Origin: Erwinia pyrifoliae DSM 12163
Lineage (GTDB): Bacteria > Pseudomonadota > Gammaproteobacteria > Enterobacterales > Enterobacteriaceae
Direction of reading: 5' to 3'
DNA length: 44,708 nucleotides
NCBI RefSeq assembly: GCF_000026985.1
Contig: NC_017390.1
Location: forward strand, 3,896,027 to 3,940,734
Under the pieces are notes generated by a model. The model was not told where the DNA came from and made no database searches. It worked only from the letters and a program-made list of their open reading frames with translations. The translations under genes and the position numbers were made by a program. Shown here one piece after another: positions 24,954 to 35,758 of this stretch (position 1 is its first letter; each line of letters starts with the position of its first letter).

Positions 24954-27400
24954 TTTTCTTGATTCTCGTCAGAGGGACGGGATTTGCCCTGAGGATGCAA
25001 ACGACGCCACGCATGGCGCTCCAGCAGAACCCAGGCGCTCACACCGACGATGGCTGAACAAAACAGGGCCAGCAATGACAGCAGCACCGCATGCTGGTTG
25101 GCGTACCACACCACCATCATGTACCAGGGTATTTCACCGCTCGGAAACTGTGCGCCGACGCGGAAGCTACGAATGCCGTTTTCATCGGTAATGATCGCCG
25201 TGTCGCCGCGTATACCGGCGTTAATTCGCATGGAAGTCATGTCGTTATGCAGCCGTGACAGCTGTTGGTCGTCGGTCGCCACGGCCATCACCACCAGACG
25301 GCTACTACTCCACGGTGAGCGATAGCTGATAAAACCACGCCATTCCTCGTTCGAAGAGAGATAACGGTCTGCGTTCAGCGTCTGGCGATACCAGTCACCG
25401 TTCAGCCAGCCGCGCAGCTTATTCAGCATACCGGGAACTTTGACGCCGAGCGTGTGGTCATTCAGCGTGTACGGGGAGTCGGCCAGCATCTGCCGGTTAA
25501 ATTCGCTCTGATCCAGCGTGGAAACCGCCAGAATATCGCTATTTACCAGCCGTTCACGCAGCGCGCCGCCGGACGGAATGCCAAACATCACGCGATTGTG
25601 CAGCAGCGCTACGCCGGTGGCATTACCGGAACGGCCCGCCATATCCAGCAGGGTGCTGATTTCGCCATCAGATGGCTTTTCAGGCAGCATCAGCACGGTC
25701 TGCGAGTAGTCGGCAAGGCGGGAGAACGGAAAAGACGCGCCGACGAAATAAGAGAGATTTGGCAGCAGCGTAAAATGACGGGTATGGCTGAGATCGATAA
25801 AAGAGTTGTCTTCAATACGGCTCTTGATGTTGTTGTTGGCCAGTACGCTGCAGGGGGCGTTGGCTTTTGGCTTGATGTTGAAATAGAGCTGCATCTGGTT
25901 GTCACCGTATATCAGATACGGATCCAGTCTTAGGGTATATTGCTCCAGACGGGCATCACTGCCGAGACGGTGCCAGATATTCTCCAGCAGGCCGACCTTG
26001 TTCACCGTCAGGTTGCGCAGAAAAGTCCCGTTCAGCGTGACGTTCAGCAGCGAGTTATCTTCATCAATCCAGCTTTCTGACGGGAAGCGGTAGTTCAGCT
26101 GGACCGGAATGCTGTCGCCGTCCCACAGGAACAGATCCGGGGGGGCACGGAAGTTGACGCGTAGCGCATCGTGCCAGATTCCGGTCGTGGTCAGGCTCTG
26201 ATCCTTGCGCAGCAGCTCGCTAAGGCGCACCGGGCGATTGGTATTGATCCAGCGCGGGGCATCATACGGCTGGCGCAGCGGTATATCCTGGTTGGCTACC
26301 GCCAGTTGAGGAGCGTCCAGCTCCAGCGGTTGCAGCAGACGCCAGGCGGCCTGACGCAGCGCTTCGTCATCCTTACCGATGACCAGCAGCAGCTTGTACA
26401 CCGGGTTGTCCGGGTTGTCGATAATTTGCAGTAACGGCCCTGCGGCGGCAGGCAATGTCAGGCTGCCGATTTTCTCGCCGGGCTGACCAAATACCACCCC
26501 ATTTTGTTCGGGCAGCCGGCCGCGTGTCACCGGGAAACTGACGCCGCGATAATCGGCCTGAATTCCCATCCAGGATGCCAGCACCGCCGCCGCGCTGACG
26601 CCTCCCGAAGTGACGTTTTGACCAAAGGCCATGGTCACGCTGGCCTGGCTCATCCGCAGCGGATCGATAAACGGACGCGGGAAATGAAGCAGGCTGTTAC
26701 CGATATTCAGCCGCTGCCCTTCAAGCGCCAGCGTGGATTGCGCCAGGATCGTCACCTGATATAACCGCGCGCTGTCGCGCTCACACATCAGCCGATCCGC
26801 ATCGTTAAGTTTGAAGCTCAGATTGTTGCGGGAAACCACCATCGCCGCCGGGATCTCCAGTGCGTAATCCTGGCTGTTGCTCTCCGTCGCGCTCAGCGGC
26901 AGCGTACCGAGCGGCTGGCCATTCAGCATCAGTTGCAGCGAGGCATTGCGCGCGGCCAGCGCCTGCGACACCTTCAGCGACAGGTTGAGCTGCGCATGTG
27001 TGACCACCTCGTCGTTCGGCAGGGTGAAGATAATGCCGGACTGCAGCTGCCCCCCGTTAAGGGTAATCCCCTGCTTCTGCCCCATGCCGGCCACGCTGAT
27101 GGTGCTGGAAGTCGGCTGATTTAGCACGGCCATCGGCGTAGCAGGCAGGTCATCTGCCACGGCAGGAAGGGGCGGCAGCCCCTGTTTATTTCCCGCCGCC
27201 GCGTCATACGCACGATCCTGCTGCGGATCGTTGCTCGCCGGAGACGCCGTTGGTGCAGGCGCAGAGGATGTGACATCTGCCGGCGGGGGAATATCGGCCA
27301 GCGCGGCGCTGTCGCCGATCGCGCTGGTCGGTTCTGCCTGAGCGCTCCCCAAGGTGAGCGCCAGCCACAGCCACAGCGTGCGCGCGATTGATTGCTTCAT
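24950..27400 (-). CDS. bcsB: BcsB, cellulose synthase periplasmic subunit
   Basis: I start it at ATG 27400, which overlaps the bcsA stop as ATGA and opens a proper signal peptide (MKQSIARTLWLWLALTLG then SAQA). The longer open frame would add 20 unlikely residues. The resulting 816 residues contain two carbohydrate-binding/flavodoxin-like repeats. Typical motifs are KQGITLNGGQLQSGIIFTLP at about residue 110 and LMLNGQPLGTLPLSATESNS. A C-terminal transmembrane anchor (HAVLLSLLALFCSAIVGVSA) before a basic tail docks on BcsA. BcsB is needed for glucan synthesis and guides the chain into the periplasm. Confidence 0.95.
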   Translation of the reverse strand: MKQSIARTLWLWLALTLGSAQAEPTSAIGDSAALADIPPPADVTSSAPAPTASPASNDPQQDRAYDAAAGNKQGLPPLPAVADDLPATPMAVLNQPTSSTISVAGMGQKQGITLNGGQLQSGIIFTLPNDEVVTHAQLNLSLKVSQALAARNASLQLMLNGQPLGTLPLSATESNSQDYALEIPAAMVVSRNNLSFKLNDADRLMCERDSARLYQVTILAQSTLALEGQRLNIGNSLLHFPRPFIDPLRMSQASVTMAFGQNVTSGGVSAAAVLASWMGIQADYRGVSFPVTRGRLPEQNGVVFGQPGEKIGSLTLPAAAGPLLQIIDNPDNPVYKLLLVIGKDDEALRQAAWRLLQPLELDAPQLAVANQDIPLRQPYDAPRWINTNRPVRLSELLRKDQSLTTTGIWHDALRVNFRAPPDLFLWDGDSIPVQLNYRFPSESWIDEDNSLLNVTLNGTFLRNLTVNKVGLLENIWHRLGSDARLEQYTLRLDPYLIYGDNQMQLYFNIKPKANAPCSVLANNNIKSRIEDNSFIDLSHTRHFTLLPNLSYFVGASFPFSRLADYSQTVLMLPEKPSDGEISTLLDMAGRSGNATGVALLHNRVMFGIPSGGALRERLVNSDILAVSTLDQSEFNRQMLADSPYTLNDHTLGVKVPGMLNKLRGWLNGDWYRQTLNADRYLSSNEEWRGFISYRSPWSSSRLVVMAVATDDQQLSRLHNDMTSMRINAGIRGDTAIITDENGIRSFRVGAQFPSGEIPWYMMVVWYANQHAVLLSLLALFCSAIVGVSAWVLLERHAWRRLHPQGKSRPSDENQEK

Positions 27401-29496
27401 GCCGCGCCATCCTCTTTCGTTTGTGCCTGACGTTTTTTCTTCGCGCGGCGGTCTGTCCATGACAGCCAGAACAGTTCAAATACGGTGCGAACAATGTTGA
27501 GCAGCGAACGTAGCGGGTTATCTTTGTATGGCTGCGGATTCAGCCACGCATCGGCGCGCGACAGCACCACGCGCACCAGCTCACGCCGCCGCGCCAGCGG
27601 CATTTCCTCAAACTGCAGGCGGATAACACCGTCTTTCGCGTCGACATACTGCACCGGAATCGAGATGGCGGCAGCGTGCAGAATCACATCGATGGCTTCG
27701 ATATCGTCAGTTTCGTGGCGCAGATCCGGCGCGCGTATCTGTGCGCCGCCCATCGACAGGTTGATGGTATGAGTGCGTGATGAGATGCCGCTGGCATAGT
27801 GCACAATCGCCGGCAGATCGGCATCAATGCGGATAGTTTTACGTACCTGTTTAGTTTCACGCGCGACGGCAATCGCCGCCATCAGAATAATCAGGCTGAA
27901 GGTCGCCCAGCCCACGTTGAGTGCAATCACGTATCGGTCAACGCCGAAGTAGTCCTGTGCCGTGGCGCGCACGATGCCGCTGACCACGCCGGCAAACAGT
28001 AACAGGGCGCAAATGACATGCGGGCGCACGATGTTAAAGTCGAAGAAACCGACGTCGAGCAGACCGCCTTTATCCGTCACGTTAAATTTGCCGTGCCTGG
28101 GCGAAATCATCGTCAGCAGCGTGGGGATAACCAGATGGAACGCCATCACCGTTTCGTATATTTCCCCCCAGAAGCTGGCGCGGAAACGGCCATTCATGCG
28201 GGCATTAACGTACAGCGACATCACCAGATGGGGTAACACGTAAGCAAAGATCAGGCTGGCCGAGGAGTGAATAATATTCAGGTTAAACAACAGGTAAGCC
28301 AGCGGGGCCATCAGGAAAACCACGCGCGGCAGGCCGAACTGGAAATGCAGCATGGCGTTGAGATAGCACAGGCGCTGCTGCCATTGCAGACCACGGCCCA
28401 GCAGCGGGTTATCGACGCGGAATATCTGCGTCATGCCGCGCGCCCAGCGGGTACGTTGAATGATGTGCAGACCCAGGCGCTCGGTCGCCAGACCGGCCGC
28501 CAGCGGGATAGCCAGGAAAGCGGTTCCCCAACCCCGGCGCTGCATCTTCAGCGCGGTATGCGCATCCTCGGTCACCGTTTCTACCGCAAAACCGCCAATT
28601 TCCTCCAGCGCGCTGCGGCGAATAACCGCACAGGAACCGCAGAAGAAGGTGGCATTCCAGTTATCGTTACCCTGCTGTACCGGGCCATAGAACAGCGCCC
28701 CTTCATTGGGGATCTCACGCGCCGCTTTCAGATTACGTTCAAAGGGATCCGGCGAATAGAAGTAGTGCGGCGTCTGTAACAGCGCCAGCTTATCGTCTTT
28801 CAGGAACGCCCCCACCGTTGCCTGCAGAAAAGTACGGGTCGCAACGTGGTCACAGTCAAATACGCAGATCAGCTCACCCTGTGTGAGTTGCATGGCGTGA
28901 TTGAGGTTACCGGCTTTCGCGTGGCTGTTGTTATCGCGGGTAATATAGCCGACGCCAGCGTCGGCGGCGAAGCGCGCAAACTCACTGCGTTTACCGTCAT
29001 CCAGCAGGTAAACTTTGACCTTATCCTGCGGATAGTCGATGCACTGCGCGGCCAGAACGGTATCGCGTACGACATCGAGGCTTTCGTTGTAGCTGGGAAC
29101 ATAAACATCAACCGTGGGCCACAGGCTGACATCGTCCGGCAGCGGTTCGATGGTGCGTTTAAGCGGCCATGATGTTTGCAGGTAACCGAGGATTAAAATA
29201 AGCCAGACATAGAGTTCAGCAATAAATAAGCCGATACCCAGAATCGCTTCCACTTCAGAATTAAAGTGCAGCGTTTCCGTGGCTCGCCAGTAAATATAGC
29301 GGGTCGACATCAGCGAGGAGAAGACAACCATCACCAGGGAAATTTTTTTGCTTTTGCTGAAGCCTAATAGAAACAGCAGGGCGATGGAAATCAGGCCAAA
29401 GATATATTGCTTTTGGCTATCCATAGGAACAATCACAATGACCACAGCGAGCGGGAACAATATCAGCAACAACAGATAAAACAGGACTTTATTCAT
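27397..29496 (-). CDS. bcsA: BcsA, cellulose synthase catalytic subunit (GT2, PilZ)
   Basis: The protein has 699 residues with multiple transmembrane helices. The processive glycosyltransferase 2 core is complete: DDG (166-168), FDCDH (DxD at 214-216), TED catalytic base (309-311) and QRTRW (347-351). The cytosolic PilZ domain follows, with RKTIR (552-556) as the RxxxR c-di-GMP arm and NLSMGG (579-584) as the (D/N)xSxxG motif. It polymerises UDP-glucose into beta-1,4-glucan and is allosterically activated by c-di-GMP. It lacks the roughly 150-residue N-terminal extension of E. coli BcsA and resembles the shorter type I enzymes. The start has an AGGA site, and 87 bases separate it from bcsQ. 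Confidence 0.97.
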   Translation of the reverse strand: MNKVLFYLLLLILFPLAVVIVIVPMDSQKQYIFGLISIALLFLLGFSKSKKISLVMVVFSSLMSTRYIYWRATETLHFNSEVEAILGIGLFIAELYVWLILILGYLQTSWPLKRTIEPLPDDVSLWPTVDVYVPSYNESLDVVRDTVLAAQCIDYPQDKVKVYLLDDGKRSEFARFAADAGVGYITRDNNSHAKAGNLNHAMQLTQGELICVFDCDHVATRTFLQATVGAFLKDDKLALLQTPHYFYSPDPFERNLKAAREIPNEGALFYGPVQQGNDNWNATFFCGSCAVIRRSALEEIGGFAVETVTEDAHTALKMQRRGWGTAFLAIPLAAGLATERLGLHIIQRTRWARGMTQIFRVDNPLLGRGLQWQQRLCYLNAMLHFQFGLPRVVFLMAPLAYLLFNLNIIHSSASLIFAYVLPHLVMSLYVNARMNGRFRASFWGEIYETVMAFHLVIPTLLTMISPRHGKFNVTDKGGLLDVGFFDFNIVRPHVICALLLFAGVVSGIVRATAQDYFGVDRYVIALNVGWATFSLIILMAAIAVARETKQVRKTIRIDADLPAIVHYASGISSRTHTINLSMGGAQIRAPDLRHETDDIEAIDVILHAAAISIPVQYVDAKDGVIRLQFEEMPLARRRELVRVVLSRADAWLNPQPYKDNPLRSLLNIVRTVFELFWLSWTDRRAKKKRQAQTKEDGAA

Positions 29497-29583
29497 AAGT
29501 CATCCTGGAAGACATCTCGTTATCATAGGTGACAAACTTGCCACACGTCTTCGGGCCTCCCTGCCCGACAATAAATTCGCCAG

Positions 29584-30381
29584 CTACGGGCTATTTAACG
29601 GAGCGTGCATTTCCCCGTTACCGACTTTGATATCAAGCAATGCCATAAGGCGATGACCGATCAGTTCAATATCAAAGGCCGCAGCGGATACCGGATTAAA
29701 TTCAAAAACAGACTGTTGTGACGCGTTAGCTTCTGCCACGCTTTCATCCCGGTTTACCACGCCCAGTAGCTTTTCGCCGAGGCGTTGCTGCATAAAGGCG
29801 GTCACATCACGGCTGATATGTCGGCGGTTGTCAGCCTGGTTAAGCACGAAGGCGTGACCGGCACGTTGATTCAGCACGCCGCCGATCATTTTTTCATTTT
29901 CAATCTGTGGCAACAGCGCCAGCGAGGCGGTATCAGCCAACAACACCACCAAATGCACATCAGCCAGCGCCGTCATTGCTTTTAAGGCCGGCCCCGGCCC
30001 CGGTGGAAAGTCGGCAATAACGATCAGCCCCGGATAGTTGAGAACCGTGTGCAGACCCCGGGCAATGAAGTTAGCGTCTTTGGTCAGCCGATCTTCAAAA
30101 TCAAGGCGCTGTTCCTCTGTGACTTCACCGTAAGGTAAGACAAAAATATTGCCGTCGGTAGTGAGGATAGATTGACTCCAGTCAGATGACTGCGTCGATT
30201 TCGCCACAAAACCACGACTGTCAGACAGCGGTACGCCAAAGTGCAGGCGCAAAGCATTCTGTACGTCAAAGTCGATAGCCAGCACTTTACTGCCGCCGCG
30301 AGCAAGAGCGTGGGCGAGGTTAGCCACCAGGGTGGTTTTACCCACTCCGCCTTTAGGTGAGCAAACACAAACTAACGGCAT
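29584..30381 (-). CDS. bcsQ: BcsQ, MinD/ParA-like ATPase of the cellulose complex
   Basis: This 265-residue SIMIBI ATPase has a deviant Walker A CSPKGGVGKTTLVANLAHAL at residues 8-27, the switch I segment AIDFDVQNALRLHFG (the intragenic Asp) and the switch II ADFPPGPGP. In E. coli BcsQ is required for cellulose synthesis, forms an R2Q2 complex with BcsR at the inner membrane and contacts BcsA. Here its start overlaps the bcsO 3' end by ten bases, so BcsO and BcsQ are probably made in fixed ratio. The C-terminal 20 residues are polar and less conserved. Confidence 0.94.
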   Translation of the reverse strand: MPLVCVCSPKGGVGKTTLVANLAHALARGGSKVLAIDFDVQNALRLHFGVPLSDSRGFVAKSTQSSDWSQSILTTDGNIFVLPYGEVTEEQRLDFEDRLTKDANFIARGLHTVLNYPGLIVIADFPPGPGPALKAMTALADVHLVVLLADTASLALLPQIENEKMIGGVLNQRAGHAFVLNQADNRRHISRDVTAFMQQRLGEKLLGVVNRDESVAEANASQQSVFEFNPVSAAAFDIELIGHRLMALLDIKVGNGEMHAPLNSP

Positions 30382-31022
30382 GAGGCAATTTTCTCCAGCA
30401 GGGGGGATAACAACGTGTCTTTGGACAAAGCACCGGGCGGCGATGCAGCGGGGGAACGGAATAGCTGACTGCTGCCGGGGATGATCCGCGCCGCAGCGAT
30501 CTCTGGCCAGGCTGCGGCGGAGGCAGACGGGATGGTCGGAGAGTTATCCGCAGCCGGTGGGGGTGACTGAACCGTGCCCAGCTGCTGCAACAGCGTTAAT
30601 CCAGAAACGGCGGCAGGCGGGGCTGCGGGCGCGTCTTCGTTAACTTCCACTTCAACAGCCTGTTGCACTGCCAGCGAAGCAGCCTCAGTCGATGGTAAAG
30701 ACGCAGCAATACTGTCCAGCAGCGTTGCACCGACCTTATCTGAAGCCCCCGGCGCAGCAGCAGTGAATGGCCGGCTGCTGAAGGGCTGCAGCGGTTTTTC
30801 ACTGACCGGGCAAGCCGTAAAGGCAGCAGGCCCCACCGCCTGCGGGACATCAATTCGTGGGATGTCATCCAATATTGACCCTGCACCTTCGTCCGCAAGC
30901 TGTTTAATCAACCGCCAGGGGCTATTTTTGGCATTAAAAAAATGCTCGGACATGTCTTTAAAATCAATTGTTTTTGTTTGTGTTTTTTCTTTAAAACGCT
31001 GCAGGTCATCATAACTTTTCAT
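30372..31022 (-). CDS. bcsO: BcsO, Pro/Ala-rich cellulose accessory protein
   Basis: I use ATG 31022 (216 residues); an upstream in-frame start at 31085 would add 21 unlikely residues. The first 45 residues form a compact charged segment (MKSYDDLQRFKEKTQTKTID, then FKDMSEHFFNAKNSPWRLIK). The rest is low-complexity Pro/Ala/Ser sequence (for example APAAPPAAVSGLTLL), ending in a short helix SPLLEKIAS. The head resembles E. coli BcsR by eye: a D-L-x-x-F-helix, an (I/V)D(F/Y)xD(I/M)S turn, and a W-containing helix. This is the first gene of the operon and overlaps bcsQ. The function of BcsO is unknown. It may take the BcsR role of BcsQ partner. Confidence 0.8.
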   Translation of the reverse strand: MKSYDDLQRFKEKTQTKTIDFKDMSEHFFNAKNSPWRLIKQLADEGAGSILDDIPRIDVPQAVGPAAFTACPVSEKPLQPFSSRPFTAAAPGASDKVGATLLDSIAASLPSTEAASLAVQQAVEVEVNEDAPAAPPAAVSGLTLLQQLGTVQSPPPAADNSPTIPSASAAAWPEIAAARIIPGSSQLFRSPAASPPGALSKDTLLSPLLEKIASCR

Positions 31023-31606
31023 CAGTATGATCGCCCAAGGTAGGAAATTTGGCACGAATGTAACACAACAGCGACAATAAGACATAATGCTATATAAGAT
31101 TATTCTTACAACTTGAGAGTAATCCCATTGAAAAAAATCATTAAGAATAACCGACAGCCGGTAATTAATTTATTTAATGACGCCAATTATTTTAAACAAA
31201 ACGGTGGCATTAATTAGCCACGTTATTCCATGGCGTTACAATATCCTGATTGATGTTATTAGGATGCTTAAAAACATTTACCTTTTTTTTCCACATCTCA
31301 TTTCCCTTTTCTTTATCTCACCATCCGCTGTTTTCCCCGACTTATTGATAAATTTGCCGTGACAATCGGCAAAGCTCCTCAATCTAAATGAGTTTCACTG
31401 CCAGAGAGCAACCGGACAGCATCAGTAACCGCCAGTCTGCTGTTAATACAGCTGAGCAGCCGTGGAGGAATCATGCATTTTCCTTAAGCATGTCACGCTG
31501 TCTGTCAGGCAAATGGGCAAAAACGCGGGGGAATGATAAATAAAATCACTGTTCAGAACGGAGGATGGGTAAGAACGTGGCTGACTGCCGGACCGTGTGA
31601 CGATAA
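31023..31606. other. AT-rich region between bcs and dpp operons
   Basis: The two operons are both minus-strand, so this stretch holds the bcs promoter (31023-31250) and the dpp 3' end (31450-31606). The bcs-proximal part is strongly AT-rich (TATATAAG-type elements at about 31090), but no promoter stands out beyond doubt. Short plus-strand open frames here lack ribosome sites and protein features. Confidence 0.5.
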
Positions 31607-31625
31607 GGGGGCAATAAGCGCCCCC
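31607..31625 (-). terminator. terminator hairpin after dppF
   Basis: GGGGGC and GCCCCC form a G/C stem with a 7-base loop, followed on the minus strand by TTATC. It starts about ten bases after the dppF stop codon. Confidence 0.6.
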
Positions 31626-31635
31626 CATGCAGCAT

Positions 31636-32627
31636 TCAGGGTAACCGACCTTCGTCCTGCTCGACGGCAAAACAGGCGATCTGCTGGCCATCGAAGTTTT
31701 GCAGCTGAGGCTGCAGCTGTACACAGGTGCCAAAGCGGCGGCGACAGCGCGCATTAAACGCACAGCCGGGCGGTGGATTGAGCGGGCTTGGCAGCTCTCC
31801 GCTCAGTTTAATGCGCTCGCGGCGTCGATCCGGGTTAAGGCGAGGCGTCGCCGACAGCAACGCCTGCGTGTAAGGGTGGCGCGGATTGGCAAATATTGCT
31901 TCCTTGCTGCCCTTCTCGACGCAGCGGCCGAGGTACATCACCATCACTTCATCGGCAATATGCTCCACGACCGACAGATCGTGTGAGATAAAGATATAAG
32001 ACAGGCCAAGCTCCTGCTGCAGATCCATCATCAGGTTTAGCACCTGCGCACGCACCGAAACGTCCAGCGCCGATACCGGCTCATCGGCAATCAGTACGTC
32101 CGGGTCAAGCATTAACCCGCGTGCGATGGCAATACGCTGCCGCTGGCCGCCGGAGAACATATGCGGATAGCGGTCGTAATGCTCGGTTTTCAGCCCCACC
32201 TTCGCCATCATCTCCAGCGTTTTTTCCCGGCGTTCGGCACGGGTCAGGCGGGTATTAATCACTAAAGGCTCTTCAAGGATCTGACTGACCTTTTTGCGCG
32301 GATTCAGCGACCCGTAAGGGTTCTGGAATACGATCTGGATTTTCTGACGGCGCAGTTTCTCTGCCTGCGGATCGGGCTGCAGCAGATCCTGCCCCTGATA
32401 AAACAGCTGACCTTCGGTCGGGGTTTCGAATCATGGTCAACAGGCGGCCAAGCGTGGATTTACCGCACCCGGATTCCCCCACCACCGCCAGCGTTTTACC
32501 GCGCTCCAGGTCAAACGATACGCCATCAAGCGCTTTCACCAGCTGCTGCTGACCAAACAGCCCTTTTTTCACCGGGTAGTGCTTTTTCAGATCGATGGCC
32601 TGCATCAGCAGGGTCGGTTTATCGTGT

Positions 32628-32638
<11 letters not shown>
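31636..32638 (-). pseudogene. dppF: dppF: dipeptide ABC transporter ATPase, +1 frameshift
   Basis: The first part (ATG 32638, overlapping the dppD 3' end by 11 bases) has Walker A GESGCGKSTLGRLLTMI and then goes out of frame. The second part carries the rest without other damage: ETPTEGQLFYQGQDLL, QIVFQNPYGSLNPRKKV, HMFSGGQRQRIAIARGLM, Walker B VLIADEPVSALD, and the C-terminal CAFNARCRRRFGTC region. Comparison with E. coli DppF shows one extra G at about 32428 (plus strand), creating TTCGAA where TTCAA is expected. Removing it restores a normal protein of about 334 residues. Everything else looks maintained, so this is either a very recent mutation or a base-calling error. Confidence 0.9.
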
Positions 32639-33614
<976 letters not shown>

Positions 33615-33622
33615 CTCGCTGC

Positions 33623-34525
33623 CTACTGTTTGAGTTTCGGATCCAGAGCGTCGCGTAAACCGTCGCCCATCAGGTTAAATGCCAGTACCGTCAGCAGGAT
33701 CGCCACCCCAGGGAAGGTGACCACCCACCAGGCACTTTGCGCGAACTGCAATACGTCGGAGAGCATGGTGCCCCATTCCGGCGTAGGCGGCTGCGCGCCC
33801 ATACCCAGGAAACCCAGCGCGGCCATATCAAGGATGGCGTTGGAAAAACCGAGAGATGCCTGCACGATCAGCGGTGCCAGGCAGTTTGGTAAAATATTAA
33901 CGAACATCTGGCGCAGCATCCTGGCCCCCGCCACGCGCGATGCGGTGACGTAATCTCGCGTCACCTCAACCAATACCGCTGCGCGGGTCAGACGGATATA
34001 GTGCGGCAGCGCCACAAAGGTTAATGCCAGCGAGGCATTGACGATGGACGGACCAAAAATGGCCACCAGCACCAGCGCCAGCAGCAGGCTTGGCAGCGCC
34101 AGCATGATATCCACCAGACGCATAATGGCGGCGTCAATCGCGCCGCCAACGTAACCGGCGATCAGGCCCAATATCACCCCCACTAACAGCGACAGCACCA
34201 CCACCAGACAGCCGACCAGTAACGACAGGCGCGCACCGTACATCAGGCGCGACAGCACGTCACGACCCACGTCATCGGTGCCAAAGACATACTGCCAGCT
34301 GCCGCCTTCCTGCCAGGCCGGCGGGCGCAGCAGCGCATCGCGGAACTGCTCAGCAGGCGCATGCGGGGCCAGCACGTTGGCAAAAAGGGCGAAAACGATC
34401 ATCACAACCACGTAAACCAGGCCGATGACGGCGCCTTTGTTACGCTTAAAGTAGTGCCAGAATTCCTGTAACGGGGTCATCGGCTTGGGTGCAGCATGGA
34501 CGCTGCCTGGTTCCACAACAGACAT
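33623..34525 (-). CDS. dppC: DppC, dipeptide transporter permease
   Basis: This 300-residue inner-membrane permease has about six helices and a long N-terminal cytosolic stretch ([20 protein letters not shown]). The permease EAA-loop region [20 protein letters not shown] contacts the ATPases, and the periplasmic loop has [20 protein letters not shown]. It forms a heterodimer with DppB. It is spaced nine bases from dppB and eight from dppD in one operon. Confidence 0.96.
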   Translation of the reverse strand: MSVVEPGSVHAAPKPMTPLQEFWHYFKRNKGAVIGLVYVVVMIVFALFANVLAPHAPAEQFRDALLRPPAWQEGGSWQYVFGTDDVGRDVLSRLMYGARLSLLVGCLVVVLSLLVGVILGLIAGYVGGAIDAAIMRLVDIMLALPSLLLALVLVAIFGPSIVNASLALTFVALPHYIRLTRAAVLVEVTRDYVTASRVAGARMLRQMFVNILPNCLAPLIVQASLGFSNAILDMAALGFLGMGAQPPTPEWGTMLSDVLQFAQSAWWVVTFPGVAILLTVLAFNLMGDGLRDALDPKLKQ

Positions 34526-34534
34526 GTTGGCCCC

Positions 34535-35554
34535 TTATTTCTTGTGACGGATGCGCGGGTTAACCACGCCGTAAAGCAGGTCAACCAGCAGATTGACGAG
34601 GATAATCAGCGTCGCTACCACCAGTACCCCGCCCTGAACCACCGGATAGTCGCGGCGCTGTAATGCATCGATTAACCAGCGCCCGAGGCCCGGCCAGGAG
34701 AAGATGGTTTCGGTGAGGATGGCTCCGGCCAGCAGCGTACCGACCTGCAGCCCGATCACCGTGACCACCGGCAGCATGGCATTGCGTAGCGCGTGCACCA
34801 CAATCACCCGTGTTGGCGTCAGCCCTTTGGCGCGCGCGGTACGGATATAATCTTCACCCAGCACTTCCAGCATCGCCGAGCGCGTCATGCGCACAATCAC
34901 CGCCAGTGGAATGGTTCCCAGCACGATGGCCGGCAGGATCATATGCATCACCGCATCGTTGAAATCGCCGGGTTCACCCCAAATCAGGGTGTCGATGAGC
35001 ATAAACCCGGTTAGCGGCTGGCTGTCATCGAGGAACACGGTGTCGGCAATTCGCCCGGAGACCGGGGTAAGGTTGAGCTGCACCGACACCAGCATGATCA
35101 GCATCATGCCCCACCAGAAAATTGGCATTGAGTAGCCGGTCAGTGAAATGCCCACGGCGGTATGGTCAAAAATGGAACCGCGTTTGACCGCCGCCAGCAC
35201 GCCAGCCGGAATACCGACGGCAATGGCAAACAGCATCGCGCAGATACCCAGCTCCAGCGTGGCCTTAAAGCGCGGTACGAATTCGTCCCACACCGGCACA
35301 CGGCTCTTCAGCGACAGCCCCAAATCGCCATGCATCACGCCATTGATATAGGTGATGTACTGCTGCCAGAGGGGCTTGTCCAGGCCAAGCTGGGCCATCA
35401 GCTGCGCGTGGCGTTCGGCGGAGATACCGCGCTCGCCGACCATAATCATCACCGGGTCACCGGGGATCATATGCACGAACGCGAAGGTTAACAGGGTGAT
35501 ACCAATAAACGTCGGGATGACAAGCCCCAGACGTCGGAGTATGAATTGCAGCAT
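34535..35554 (-). CDS. dppB: DppB, dipeptide transporter permease
   Basis: The protein has 339 residues with a first helix at MLQFILRRLGLVIPTFIGIT, then the long periplasmic loop and about five more helices. The EAA motif region is MLEVLGEDYIRTARAKGLTP. The conserved permease stretch TLLAGAILTETIFSWPGLGR follows. It matches E. coli DppB in length and sequence. A 204-base spacer with a hairpin (35698-35722) separates it from dppA, as expected for an operon in which the binding protein is made in excess. Confidence 0.96.
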   Translation of the reverse strand: MLQFILRRLGLVIPTFIGITLLTFAFVHMIPGDPVMIMVGERGISAERHAQLMAQLGLDKPLWQQYITYINGVMHGDLGLSLKSRVPVWDEFVPRFKATLELGICAMLFAIAVGIPAGVLAAVKRGSIFDHTAVGISLTGYSMPIFWWGMMLIMLVSVQLNLTPVSGRIADTVFLDDSQPLTGFMLIDTLIWGEPGDFNDAVMHMILPAIVLGTIPLAVIVRMTRSAMLEVLGEDYIRTARAKGLTPTRVIVVHALRNAMLPVVTVIGLQVGTLLAGAILTETIFSWPGLGRWLIDALQRRDYPVVQGGVLVVATLIILVNLLVDLLYGVVNPRIRHKK

Positions 35555-35697
35555 ATTCCGGATTCTCTTGTGTTTCCCGCCAGCCGTAACCGACAGAATT
35601 ATTATTGCTCACATCTTGCGCGCAGTTATACCCGTGGGTAGTTAACCACTCGCGACGCGAAAAATGCGCCTTGACGACCGTTTTGCTCGATGGCAAG

Positions 35698-35722
35698 AAG
35701 GGCCGTATATCCCCGGCCCTTT
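35698..35722 (-). terminator. attenuator-like hairpin between dppA and dppB
   Basis: AAGGGCC and GGCCCTT pair across an 11-base loop, 37-60 bases after the dppA stop codon. No long U-run follows on the minus strand (CTTGCC), so it probably causes partial termination or protects the dppA mRNA 3' end. Confidence 0.55.
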
Positions 35723-35758
35723 GCAAAGGTGTATAGCCGGTATCACCCGGCTGACACA

